NCBI GenBank assembly: GCA_964386465.1 | Contig: CAYLTU010000063.1 | Coordinates: forward strand, 1 to 22,812 | Source: GCA-2717185 sp964386465 | Lineage (GTDB): Bacteria > Pseudomonadota > Alphaproteobacteria > UBA8366 > GCA-2717185 | Reading direction: 5' to 3' | DNA: 22,812 nucleotides | Translations under genes and position numbers: made by a program | Shown: one piece after another, positions 16,127 to 22,812 of the stretch | How the letters are laid out: every line of letters starts with the position of its first letter | Numbering within the stretch: the first letter of the stretch is position 1 | Notes under the pieces: generated by a model | Told to the model about the DNA's origin: nothing | Seen by the model: only the letters and a program-made list of their open reading frames with translations | Database searches by the model: none

Positions 16127-16519
16127 TCAGGACGCGAAGCTCGACCGCAATTGCGCCGCCCAGCGCCCGTCCAGCCTGGCGATGACCCAGAGGGAGCGGA
16201 AGTGGCCCATCGCCGAGCCATCGTCCCGGTAGCGCGTGAACTGAACATCGAAATGAACTTTGTCGCTTCCCGCCGCGACGACGTTGCGGAAATCCCATTC
16301 GCTGTGATCCCAGCCATCGCCGGCGCGAGCGAGGAAATCGGCGAAATACTGGTCCGGCGTTTCCCAGATCTGAACGCGGCCTCTTGATAGGCGGTAATGC
16401 GGGAAATGCAGGGTTGCGCTTATCGCCGCCTCGTCGCGTGCGTTAAGACCAGCAAAATGCGCGTCAAGCACGGCCATCGCCGCGGATATCGCGGTTTCAT
16501 TCCCGTTCTCGGCGCTCAT
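16127..16519 (-). CDS. NTF2/SnoaL-like small protein
   Basis: 130 aa. The sequence pattern, a long N-terminal helix (AISAAMAVLDAHFAGLNARD), the segment ISATLHFPHYRLSRG, and C-terminal strands ending in HFRSLWVIARLDGRWAAQLRSS, fits the cone-shaped NTF2/SnoaL (DUF4440-like) fold, which includes enzymes and ligand-binding proteins. There is no motif that fixes an activity. The start is 7 nt after the dnaJ stop, with an AAGGA in the dnaJ tail 11 nt before the ATG, so it may be co-transcribed with dnaJ. A direct chaperone role is not supported by the sequence. Confidence 0.75.
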   Translation of the reverse strand: MSAENGNETAISAAMAVLDAHFAGLNARDEAAISATLHFPHYRLSRGRVQIWETPDQYFADFLARAGDGWDHSEWDFRNVVAAGSDKVHFDVQFTRYRDDGSAMGHFRSLWVIARLDGRWAAQLRSSFAS

Positions 16520-16526
16520 GCGGCCA

Positions 16527-17657
16527 TCAATCCTTGAGGTCGTCCCAGAACTCCTTCACCTTGGCGAAGAAGCCCTCGGATTCGGGGCTGAACGATCTGC
16601 CGGCCCCGGCCTTCTCGAATTCCTGTAGCAATTCCCGTTGCTTGCGGGACAGGTTGACCGGCGTCTCGATCCGCGCCTCGACATACATATCGCCGCGCTG
16701 CCGCGCGTTCAGCACTGACATGCCCTTGCTGCGCAACCGGAACTGCTGGCCCGTCTGCGTGCCGGGCGGCACATTGACCTTCGCCTTGCCGCCATCGATC
16801 GTCGGAACCTCGACGACTCCGCCCAGCGCGGCCGCCGTCATCGACATGGGAACCTTGCAGAAGATATCAGCCTGCTCCCGCTGAAACAGCCGATGCGGAC
16901 CGAGGCTCAGGAATATGTAGAGATCGCCCGCCGGCGCGCCGTTCAAGCCCGCTTCGCCTTCGCCGGACAGGCGGATGCGCGTGTCGTCCTCCACGCCCGG
17001 CGGGATTTTCACCGACAAAGCCTTTTCCTTCTGCGTCCGGCCGCTGCCGTTGCAGCCCTGACAAGGCTTATCGATGACCTGGCCCGCCCCGCGGCACCCC
17101 GGACAGGTGCGTTCGACCGTGAAGAAGCCTTGCTGCGAGCGGACCTTGCCCGCGCCATGACAGGTCGGACAGGAAACCGGTTGCGCGCCTCCCTCGGCGC
17201 CGCTGCCGTCGCAGGAGTCGCAGGAAACAGCCGTCGGCACCCGAATTTCAGCAGAGCGCCCGGCGAAGGCGTCTTCGAGCGATATTTCGAGATTGTAGCG
17301 CAGGTCGGAGCCGCGCCGGTTGCCGCCGCGACCGCGCCGCCCGCCGCCCATGAATTCGCCGAACATCTCGTCGAAGATATCGGCGAAGCCGGAACCGAAA
17401 TCGAATCCGCCGCCTGGCGCCCCGGCGCCGCCATTTTCGAACGCGGCATGGCCGTAGCGATCGTACGCCGCCCTTTTCTCGGGATCCTTCAGGATCTCGT
17501 AAGCGAGGTTGATTTCCTTGAACTTATGCTCGGCCTCGTCGTCGCCCGGATTTCGGTCGGGATGGAATTCCTTCGCAAGCCCGCGGAAGGCCTTCTTCAG
17601 GTCGCCCTCGCTCGCTTCGCGCGCAACGCCGAGAATTTCATAAAGGTCCTTGGCCAT
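16527..17657 (-). CDS. dnaJ: Chaperone protein DnaJ (Hsp40)
   Basis: 376 aa, standard length. Co-chaperone that delivers unfolded clients to DnaK and stimulates its ATPase. The J domain carries HPD at 32-34. A Gly/Phe-rich region spans about 74-115. The zinc-binding domain has four CxxCxGxG repeats with cysteines at 146/149, 163/166, 185/188 and 199/202, all intact. The C-terminal client-binding domains follow. The ATG is preceded by a G-rich stretch (GGGGTGGGGG) that serves as ribosome binding site. It lies 121 nt after dnaK, separated by a strong hairpin, so it may depend partly on readthrough or on its own promoter. Confidence 0.98.
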   Translation of the reverse strand: MAKDLYEILGVAREASEGDLKKAFRGLAKEFHPDRNPGDDEAEHKFKEINLAYEILKDPEKRAAYDRYGHAAFENGGAGAPGGGFDFGSGFADIFDEMFGEFMGGGRRGRGGNRRGSDLRYNLEISLEDAFAGRSAEIRVPTAVSCDSCDGSGAEGGAQPVSCPTCHGAGKVRSQQGFFTVERTCPGCRGAGQVIDKPCQGCNGSGRTQKEKALSVKIPPGVEDDTRIRLSGEGEAGLNGAPAGDLYIFLSLGPHRLFQREQADIFCKVPMSMTAAALGGVVEVPTIDGGKAKVNVPPGTQTGQQFRLRSKGMSVLNARQRGDMYVEARIETPVNLSRKQRELLQEFEKAGAGRSFSPESEGFFAKVKEFWDDLKD

Positions 17658-17667
17658 CCCCCACCCC

Positions 17668-17681
17668 TAGTGGACAGAATC
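17668..17681 (-). promoter_or_regulatory. GATTC-N4-CACTA motif upstream of dnaJ
   Basis: Minus-strand GATTC TGTC CACTA directly after the dnaK terminator tail and 10 nt before the dnaJ start codon. It contains a GANTC (CcrM-type) site and shares length and both half-sites with copies at 12796-12809 and 12872-12885. Possibly a promoter or methylation-sensitive element; no good -35 hexamer could be matched to it. Confidence 0.38.
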
Positions 17682-17688
17682 AAGAAAC

Positions 17689-17716
17689 GGCCGGACGGTA
17701 TAATTGCCGTCCGGCC
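17689..17716 (-). terminator. Intrinsic terminator after dnaK
   Basis: A perfect 10-bp GC-rich stem (GGCCGGACGG with CCGTCCGGCC) with an 8-nt AT-rich loop, followed on the minus strand by GTTTCTTG. It sits 62 nt past the dnaK stop and 31 nt before dnaJ. It should end or attenuate the dnaK transcript. The + strand side lacks a run of T beyond TTT. Confidence 0.75.
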
Positions 17717-17778
17717 TTTGCATGAATTTCGTTACGCTTCCGGCGCAATCTCCCCCACCGCGCCGGATGCCGGACAAA

Positions 17779-19704
17779 TCAGGCCGACTTATCCTTGTTG
17801 TCGTCATCGACTTCCTCGAAATCGGCGTCTACGACATTTTCGTCCGCCGGCGCCTCCTCGCCCATCGGCGCATCGGCCGGCGCCGCGTCATCTTCCTGCG
17901 TCGCCTTGTAGATCGCCTCGCCGAGTTTCATAGAGGACTGCGACAGGGCTTCCGTCTTCGCCTTGATCGCCTCTCCGTCTTCGCCTTCGAGCGCTTCCTT
18001 GAGTGCCGTTACGTCGGCCTCGATCTGGGTCTTGTCGGCTTCCTCGATCTTGTCGCCATGTTCCGACAGATTCTTTTCCGTCGAATAGATCAGGCTATCC
18101 GCGCCGTTGCGGAGTTCGATCAACTCGCGCCGTTTCTTATCCTCCGTCGCATGCACCTCGGCGTCCTTGACCATCTGATCGATATCTTCGTCGCTGAGAC
18201 CGCCGGACGCCTGGATGCGAATCTGCTGCTCCTTGCCGGTACCCTTGTCCTTGGCCGACACGTTGACGATGCCGTTCGCGTCGATATCGAAGGTGACGTC
18301 GATCTGCGGCAGGCCGCGCGGCGCCGAGGGAATACCGACCAGGTCGAACTGACCCAGCACCTTGTTGTCGGCCGCCATCTCCCTTTCGCCCTGGAAGACC
18401 CGGATGGTCACGGCGGTCTGGTTGTCTTCCGCCGTAGAGAAGACCTGGCTCTTCTTCGTCGGGATCGTCGTGTTGCGGTCGATGAGGCGCGTGAATACGC
18501 CGCCCAGAGTCTCGATGCCGAGCGACAGGGGCGTCACGTCGAGCAGCAACACGTCCTTGACGTCGCCCTGCAGTACGCCGGCCTGGATCGCCGCGCCGAT
18601 GGCGACCACTTCGTCAGGATTGACGCCACGATGCGGGTCGCGTCCGAAGAATTCCTTCACCGCCTCAATGATCTTCGGCATGCGGGTCATGCCGCCTACG
18701 AGTATGACCTCGTCGATTTCGCTGGCCTTCAGCCCGGCGTCCTTGAGCGCCTTCCGGCACGGATCGACCGTCCGCTGGACCAAATCGTCGACCAGCGCTT
18801 CGAGCTTGGCGCGCGTCAGCTTCATGTTGAGATGCTTGGGACCGCTCTGATCGGCGGTGATGAACGGCAGGTTCACCTCCGTCGACATCGAGCTGGACAA
18901 TTCGATCTTCGCCTTCTCGGCCTCTTCCTTGAGCCGCTGCAGCGCGAGCTGGTCGCTGCGCAGGTCGATGCCTTGCTCCCGTTTGAACTCATCGCACAAG
19001 TATTCGATGATTCGCTGGTCGAAATCCTCGCCGCCGAGGAATGTGTCGCCGTTCGTCGATTTCACTTCGAAGACGCCGTCGCCGATCTCGAGGACCGAGA
19101 CATCGAACGTGCCGCCGCCGAGGTCGTAGACGGCGATCGTGCCGACGGCTTTCTTCTCGAGCCCGTAGGCGAGCGCCGCGGCGGTCGGTTCGTTGATGAT
19201 GCGTAGGACTTCCAGACCCGCGATCTTGCCCGCGTCTTTCGTCGCCTGGCGCTGCGAATCGTTGAAATAGGCCGGAACGGTAATGACCGCCTGGGTCACG
19301 GTGTCGCCCAGATAGGCTTCGGCGGTTTCCTTCATCTTCTGCAGGATAAAGCCACTGATCTGGCTCGGCGCGTAGGATTTGCCATCGCCGCCTTCGACCC
19401 AGGCATCGCCGTTATCGCCGGCGATAATATTGTAGGGGACAAGCTTTTTGTCTTTTTCCACCTCGGCGTCGCCGTCGCGGCGGCCGATCAGGCGCTTGAT
19501 CGAGAAGAACGTATTGGTCGGGTTGGTGACCGCCTGGCGTTTCGCCGAGTGACCGACAAGGCGTTCCTCGCCGTCCGTGAACGCCACCATCGACGGCGTC
19601 GTGCGGTGCCCTTCCGCGCTCTCGATGACTTTCGGGCTCGCGCCCTCCATGACGGCGACACAGGAATTCGTCGTTCCCAAATCGATGCCTATTACTTTGC
19701 TCAT
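17779..19704 (-). CDS. dnaK: Chaperone protein DnaK (Hsp70)
   Basis: 641 aa, usual length. ATP-dependent Hsp70 that binds hydrophobic peptides of unfolded proteins together with DnaJ and GrpE in the cytoplasm. The nucleotide-binding domain starts with IGIDLGTTNSCVAV (5-18), has NEPTAAALAYG (171-181) and DLGGGTFD (194-201). The interdomain linker region LLLDVTPLSLGIETLGG is intact, and the C-terminal lid ends in the acidic tail EEVDDD found in DnaK proteins. A GAGGG ribosome binding site lies 9 nt before the ATG. It has a roughly 95-nt leader from an RpoH-type promoter and is followed by an intrinsic terminator. Confidence 0.99.
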   Translation of the reverse strand: MSKVIGIDLGTTNSCVAVMEGASPKVIESAEGHRTTPSMVAFTDGEERLVGHSAKRQAVTNPTNTFFSIKRLIGRRDGDAEVEKDKKLVPYNIIAGDNGDAWVEGGDGKSYAPSQISGFILQKMKETAEAYLGDTVTQAVITVPAYFNDSQRQATKDAGKIAGLEVLRIINEPTAAALAYGLEKKAVGTIAVYDLGGGTFDVSVLEIGDGVFEVKSTNGDTFLGGEDFDQRIIEYLCDEFKREQGIDLRSDQLALQRLKEEAEKAKIELSSSMSTEVNLPFITADQSGPKHLNMKLTRAKLEALVDDLVQRTVDPCRKALKDAGLKASEIDEVILVGGMTRMPKIIEAVKEFFGRDPHRGVNPDEVVAIGAAIQAGVLQGDVKDVLLLDVTPLSLGIETLGGVFTRLIDRNTTIPTKKSQVFSTAEDNQTAVTIRVFQGEREMAADNKVLGQFDLVGIPSAPRGLPQIDVTFDIDANGIVNVSAKDKGTGKEQQIRIQASGGLSDEDIDQMVKDAEVHATEDKKRRELIELRNGADSLIYSTEKNLSEHGDKIEEADKTQIEADVTALKEALEGEDGEAIKAKTEALSQSSMKLGEAIYKATQEDDAAPADAPMGEEAPADENVVDADFEEVDDDNKDKSA

Positions 19705-19806
19705 GACGGTTTACCCTCTTCTTGCAGCAATCTTCGCCGACCTGACGGGCAGCCCCGGCAAAGATCCTTTTTGCTTTGGATCACAATTAAGTTATTGACA
19801 GTCGCA

Positions 19807-19836
19807 CATATGGGAACGGCGCAAATCCGCTACAAG
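19807..19836 (-). promoter_or_regulatory. RpoH (sigma32)-type heat-shock promoter of dnaK
   Basis: On the minus strand CTTG (19836-19833), 18-nt spacer, then CCCATATG ending at 19807. This agrees with the alphaproteobacterial RpoH pattern CTTG-N17/18-CYTAT-T. The expected transcription start near 19800 leaves about 95 nt of leader before the dnaK ATG. The placement, directly before a classic RpoH target, strengthens the call. Confidence 0.75.
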
Positions 19837-19917
19837 CCACAGAAGCGCATAAAATTTCACCAATTTCCCGATAAAGACCGGATAAATCCGCCCGTTTGCC
19901 CGCGCACCGCACCGAAA

Positions 19918-20559
19918 TCACGCCGTGGTGTCCACATGTTCGATATCGTCCGGCGATTTATCAGGCTTGCCCTTCGCAACACCGACCATGGCCGGACGCA
20001 ACAGCCGTTCATGCATGATGTAGCCGGGCTGCATCATTTCGACCACTGTGCCGGCCGGTTCTCCGGTATTTTCCAGCTCGAACATCGCCTGATGTTTTTC
20101 GTAGTCGAATTTCTCGCCGAGCGGCAAAATCTGTTGAATGGCGTGCTTCTCGAAGGCCGACAGCAGTTCCTTTTCGGTCATTTCGACGCCGACGACGAAA
20201 TTCTTCGCCGCTTCGTCGCCGCTTCGCAACTCATCCGGCACCGCGGCCAGGGCGCGGTGCAAATTATCGGCGACGTTCAACAGATCTTTCGCCAACCCGC
20301 TTGCGGCGTAGCGTAGGGTATCTTCACGCTCGCGCGCGCTGCGCCGTCGTATGTTCTCGGTTTCGGCCATAAGGCGCAGCATCCGGTCGTTGACGGAAGC
20401 CAGCTCGGTTTCCAGTTCGACGATGCGGTCCTCCGGTGTCGCCGCTTCGGCAAGCTGCTCGGATTGTTCGGATTCCGCGTCGGCTGCCGTTTCGTCAGCT
20501 GCCGCTTGCACGGATTCCGCTTCCGGCGTTTGATTTTGGTTCTTTTCTTCTTCCGTCAT
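19918..20559 (-). CDS. grpE: Nucleotide exchange factor GrpE
   Basis: 213 aa, within the range of GrpE. It releases ADP from DnaK as a dimer. An acidic, Gln/Glu-rich disordered N-terminus (1-45) leads into a long coiled coil (about 45-95; RIVELETELASVNDRMLRLM), then the four-helix and beta-wing region ending with the family signature around QPGYIMHERLLRPAMVGVAKG in consecutive parts. The start follows hrcA by 17 nt with AAGGA about 9 nt upstream of the ATG. It is transcribed with hrcA; the RpoH-type promoter downstream serves dnaK separately. Confidence 0.97.
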   Translation of the reverse strand: MTEEEKNQNQTPEAESVQAAADETAADAESEQSEQLAEAATPEDRIVELETELASVNDRMLRLMAETENIRRRSAREREDTLRYAASGLAKDLLNVADNLHRALAAVPDELRSGDEAAKNFVVGVEMTEKELLSAFEKHAIQQILPLGEKFDYEKHQAMFELENTGEPAGTVVEMMQPGYIMHERLLRPAMVGVAKGKPDKSPDDIEHVDTTA

Positions 20560-20576
20560 TCGATTTTCCTTATCGT

Positions 20577-21614
20577 TCAGCCGATCACCTGACCAACGAT
20601 CTTCGCCGTATAGTCAACCATGGGAATGATCCGCCCGTAATTCATCCGCGCGGGCCCGACGACGCCGATCGCCCCGACGATTTTCTCTTCGCTGTTGGAG
20701 AACGGCGCGATGATCACCGAACAGCCGGCCAGCGAAAACAAGTCGTTTTCCGCGCCAATAAAGATCTGCACGCCTTCCGCACCTTCGGCCGCCTCGATCA
20801 GGCTCAACAGGGCCTCGTTGGTTTCCAGTTTTTGGAACAGCGCGCGAATACGCTCTAAATCGTCCATGCCGGTCACATCTTCAAGCAGATTCGCCTGGCC
20901 GCGGACGATCAGCACATCGGCACCGACCCCGCCACTCGACCATGTCGCCAGACCGGCTTCGACGACGCTGCGGGTCAATTCGTCCAGTTCCGCCCGTTCT
21001 ACCGCAATTTGCGTGCTCACGCGTTCCTGCGCCTCGCCGAGCGTCCGGCCCGCGACATGAGAGGAGAAAAAATTGCTCGCCTCGACCAGGCTCGACGCCG
21101 GCATGCCGAGCGGTAAGTCGATCACCCGGTTCTCGACCAGTCCGTCCTGATTGACGATGACGACCAGCGCCCGCCCCGGGCCAAGGCTGACGAACTCGAT
21201 ATGCTTCAGCGGCGCTTCCTTTTTCGGCGCGACGACCAGGCCCGCACAGTGCGACAGCCCTGAGAGCAGCGACGATGTTTCCTCGAGCACCTGATTGAGC
21301 GTGCGGCCCGCGGCGGCGCATTGGGCTTCGATGTTCTTGCGTTCCGTCTCGGTCAGATTGCCGATTTCCAAGATCCCGTCGACGAACAGTTGCAGACCCG
21401 CATCCGTGGGCAGGCGTCCCGCCGAGGTATGCGGCGCGTATAGCAGCCCGGTATCTTCCAAGTCCGCCATCACGTTGCGGATCGTCGCCGGCGAGAGCGA
21501 CATGCCGAGCTTGCGCGACAGCGAGCGCGAGCCGATCGGCTCGCCCGTTTCGACATACGCCTCGACGACGAGACGCAATACCTCTCTGGAACGTTCGTTC
21601 AAATCCGGGGCCAT
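20577..21614 (-). CDS. hrcA: Heat-inducible transcription repressor HrcA
   Basis: 345 aa, standard length. Repressor that binds CIRCE operators, classically before groESL, and is released on heat stress. The N-terminal winged helix spans about 1-80 and begins with LNERSREVLRLVVEAYVETG, then GSRSLSRKLGMSLSPATIRN, the recognition region. The central GAF-like and C-terminal dimerisation parts follow, ending in MVDYTAKIVGQVIG. No Shine-Dalgarno precedes the ATG, and a sigma70-like promoter places the transcription start only about 4-5 nt upstream. I saw no CIRCE inverted repeat in this window, so its targets are probably elsewhere. Confidence 0.97.
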   Translation of the reverse strand: MAPDLNERSREVLRLVVEAYVETGEPIGSRSLSRKLGMSLSPATIRNVMADLEDTGLLYAPHTSAGRLPTDAGLQLFVDGILEIGNLTETERKNIEAQCAAAGRTLNQVLEETSSLLSGLSHCAGLVVAPKKEAPLKHIEFVSLGPGRALVVIVNQDGLVENRVIDLPLGMPASSLVEASNFFSSHVAGRTLGEAQERVSTQIAVERAELDELTRSVVEAGLATWSSGGVGADVLIVRGQANLLEDVTGMDDLERIRALFQKLETNEALLSLIEAAEGAEGVQIFIGAENDLFSLAGCSVIIAPFSNSEEKIVGAIGVVGPARMNYGRIIPMVDYTAKIVGQVIG

Positions 21615-21624
21615 AGTGAGCCGG

Positions 21625-21653
21625 AATGTAGTAATGCCCCCTCAACGCGTCAA
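21625..21653 (-). promoter_or_regulatory. Sigma70-like promoter of hrcA-grpE, near-leaderless
   Basis: Minus strand TTGACG (21653-21648), 17-nt spacer, TACATT (21630-21625). Both hexamers are close to consensus with ideal spacing. The start site, 6-7 nt past the -10, would fall at about 21618-21619, only 4-5 nt before the hrcA ATG at 21614. Confidence 0.68.
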
Positions 21654-21674
21654 TGCGGCGCGTTGCGACATCTT

Positions 21675-21860
21675 CTACGGCGTATGCCGTGCGAGGAACG
21701 CCAAGACCCGCTGCCTCTGTTCGTCGATATGCGCCGGACCTTTCCAGTCCTCGAAACATTCGGTTCCCGGCAGTATTTCGGCGAGTTTCCGCCCGATCGC
21801 CGCCGGATGGGGCACGTCGTCGCCCGGCAGTACGAGCGTTGGCACAGTGCGACGGTAAAC
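21675..21860 (-). pseudogene. C-terminal remnant of an alpha/beta hydrolase
   Basis: About 61 codons ending in a TAG read VPTLVLPGDDVPHP, then AAIGRKLAEILPGTE, FEDWKG and VLAFLARHTP. This is the closing part of an alpha/beta hydrolase: the strand with the acidic residue (LPGDD), and the last strand and helix. Nothing upstream continues the gene, because the reading frame runs antisense into the start of rph, so the catalytic core is gone. It is a decayed fragment rather than an expressed protein, and it occupies most of the 311-bp space between hrcA and rph. Confidence 0.6.
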
Positions 21861-21925
21861 GCGCTGGACAGCCGATGCGACAATGACTAGTGCATACAGT
21901 TTCAAACACCGTAAGGAATCCCACC

Positions 21926-22639
21926 ATGAAGCGACCATCGGGCCGCACCCCGGACGCGCTGCGCGACGTCATCCTGGAGACCGGCGTGTCGAAATACGCG
22001 GAAGGGTCGTGCCTGGCGAAGTTCGGCGAAACGCACGTACTGTGCACCGCAAGCATCGAGGACCGCGTGCCGCCCTTCCTGCGCAATACCGGCAAGGGTT
22101 GGGTGACCGCCGAATACGGCATGCTGCCGCGCTCGACGCATTCGCGTATCGACCGGCGCCGCGCCGCGGAATCCGGCCGGACGCAGGAAATCCAGCGCCT
22201 GATCGGCCGCAGCCTGCGCGCAGTGACCCGCCTCGACGGGTTCGGCGAACGCCAGATCCGCGTCGATTGCGACGTCCTGCAAGCGGATGGCGGCACGCGG
22301 ACGGCCGGTATCACCGGCGGCTACGTCGCCCTCTACCAGGCGTTCCAGCATATGCAGTCGCTCGAGGCGATCTCGGAAATTCCGATGACCGACTCGGTCG
22401 CGGCGATTTCCTGTGGGTTGTGGGAGGGTACGGCGGTGCTCGATCTTGACTATTCCGAGGATTCGACGGCGCAGGCGGACGCCAACTTCGTCTTCACCGG
22501 CAGTGGCGGGATCGTCGAAGTGCAAGGCACCGCCGAAGGCGACCCGTTCTCGCAGGACGAATTCCTCGCGCTCATGGCGCTGGCGCGCAAGGGCGTCGAC
22601 GAGTTGGGCGCCCTGCAAAAGGCCGCTCTGTCCATATGA
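21926..22639 (+). CDS. rph: Ribonuclease PH
   Basis: 237 aa, normal length. Phosphate-dependent 3'-5' exoribonuclease that trims tRNA 3' ends; forms a hexamer in the cytoplasm. Recognised by the N-terminal MKRPSGRTPDALRDV, GKGWVTAEYGMLPRST, GRTQEIQRLIGRSLRAV and the DCDVLQADGGTRTAGITGG core, with the usual Arg and Asp residues of the phosphorolytic site. The ATG at 21926 is chosen because AAGGA lies 8 nt upstream and the encoded N-terminus matches the family; an in-frame ATG at 21890 would add 12 atypical residues. The stop overlaps rdgB (ATGA). Confidence 0.97.
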   Translation: MKRPSGRTPDALRDVILETGVSKYAEGSCLAKFGETHVLCTASIEDRVPPFLRNTGKGWVTAEYGMLPRSTHSRIDRRRAAESGRTQEIQRLIGRSLRAVTRLDGFGERQIRVDCDVLQADGGTRTAGITGGYVALYQAFQHMQSLEAISEIPMTDSVAAISCGLWEGTAVLDLDYSEDSTAQADANFVFTGSGGIVEVQGTAEGDPFSQDEFLALMALARKGVDELGALQKAALSI

Positions 22640-22812
22640 CGCGCCGCTTCGAGGGCGGACAGCTGGTCGTTGCCAGCCATAATCCGGGCAAGGTCCGCGA
22701 GATCGACGACCTGCTGCGTCCTTTCGACGCCGCGCCCGTACCGGCCAGCGAACTGGGTCTGCCGGAACCGGTCGAAGACGGTCTGACCTTCGAAGCCAAC
22801 GCCATCCTGAAA
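22636..22812 (+). CDS. rdgB: XTP/dITP diphosphatase RdgB (HAM1 family), 5' part only
   Basis: Truncated by the window edge; 59 codons visible. The enzyme hydrolyses non-canonical purine nucleotides (dITP, XTP) to monophosphates, keeping them out of DNA. LVVASHNPGKVREI (11-24) is the family substrate-binding motif, and EDGLTFEANAILK near the visible end matches the conserved TFxENAxxK motif. The ATG overlaps the rph stop as ATGA, as is common for rph-rdgB pairs in alphaproteobacteria. Confidence 0.93.
   Translation, partial: MTRRFEGGQLVVASHNPGKVREIDDLLRPFDAAPVPASELGLPEPVEDGLTFEANAILK

Noticed and set aside
17704..19206. A 500-codon + strand frame opposite dnaK
   Set aside because: Antisense shadow of dnaK; composition is low-complexity Arg/Leu/Asp and no domain is visible.
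21615..21925. Search for a CIRCE operator (TTAGCACTC-N9-GAGTGCTAA) before hrcA
   Set aside because: No such inverted repeat is present here or before dnaK; HrcA targets must be outside this window.
21861..21925. Candidate rph promoter (TGGACA at 21865 with a 17-nt spacer)
   Set aside because: The matching -10 would be TAGTGC, too far from consensus to call.
20881..22314. A 477-codon minus-strand frame spanning hrcA, the intergenic region and the start of rph
   Set aside because: It is out of frame with HrcA and antisense to rph, both of which are unmistakable, so it is not a gene.

Overview
The window is GC-rich, densely coding DNA from an alphaproteobacterium, most likely a Rhodospirillales-like lineage (an inference). 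The strongest clue is the right end: hrcA-grpE transcribed leftward and divergent from rph-rdgB, with dnaK-dnaJ beyond, an order familiar from alphaproteobacteria. A CTTG-N18-CCCATAT promoter of the alphaproteobacterial RpoH type before dnaK and a local cluster of GANTC (CcrM-type) sites fit the same group. No rRNA, tRNA, insertion sequence or CRISPR array was seen.

Left block (148-12745, + strand): eleven genes packed without a real gap; most junctions are 1-4 nt stop/start overlaps. The first six look like a glycan module: two GT-B glycosyltransferases of the COG4671/MurG-like type flank two GT4 glycosyltransferases, a histidine phosphatase and a NodB-like polysaccharide deacetylase. A small two-helix membrane protein then leads directly into a complete ABC importer of the peptide/opine/nickel class: fused double ATPase, long family-5 substrate-binding protein and two permeases. 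No polymerase, flippase or nucleotide-sugar enzyme is visible, so the glycan and the imported substrate remain unknown.

Middle (12746-16519): a convergent intergenic region of about 137 bp is full of hairpins and carries four GANTC sites. Beyond it, on the minus strand, lie a metallo-beta-lactamase-fold hydrolase, a SAM methyltransferase overlapping it by 4 nt, and a membrane-bound class III nucleotide cyclase whose usual transition-state arginine is lysine. A small NTF2/SnoaL-like protein follows dnaJ.

Right block (16527-22812): the heat-shock genes. hrcA-grpE has a sigma70-like promoter so close to the hrcA start that the mRNA should be nearly leaderless. dnaK has an RpoH-type promoter and a strong hairpin terminator separating it from dnaJ. 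Between hrcA and rph lies the degraded C-terminal end of an alpha/beta hydrolase. rph (RNase PH) and the 5' part of rdgB run off the right edge.

The least explained items are the glycan/importer operon, the phased GANTC palindrome region, and a recurring GANTC-N4-CACTA motif that also occurs just upstream of dnaJ and, in degenerate form, of the hydrolase gene.
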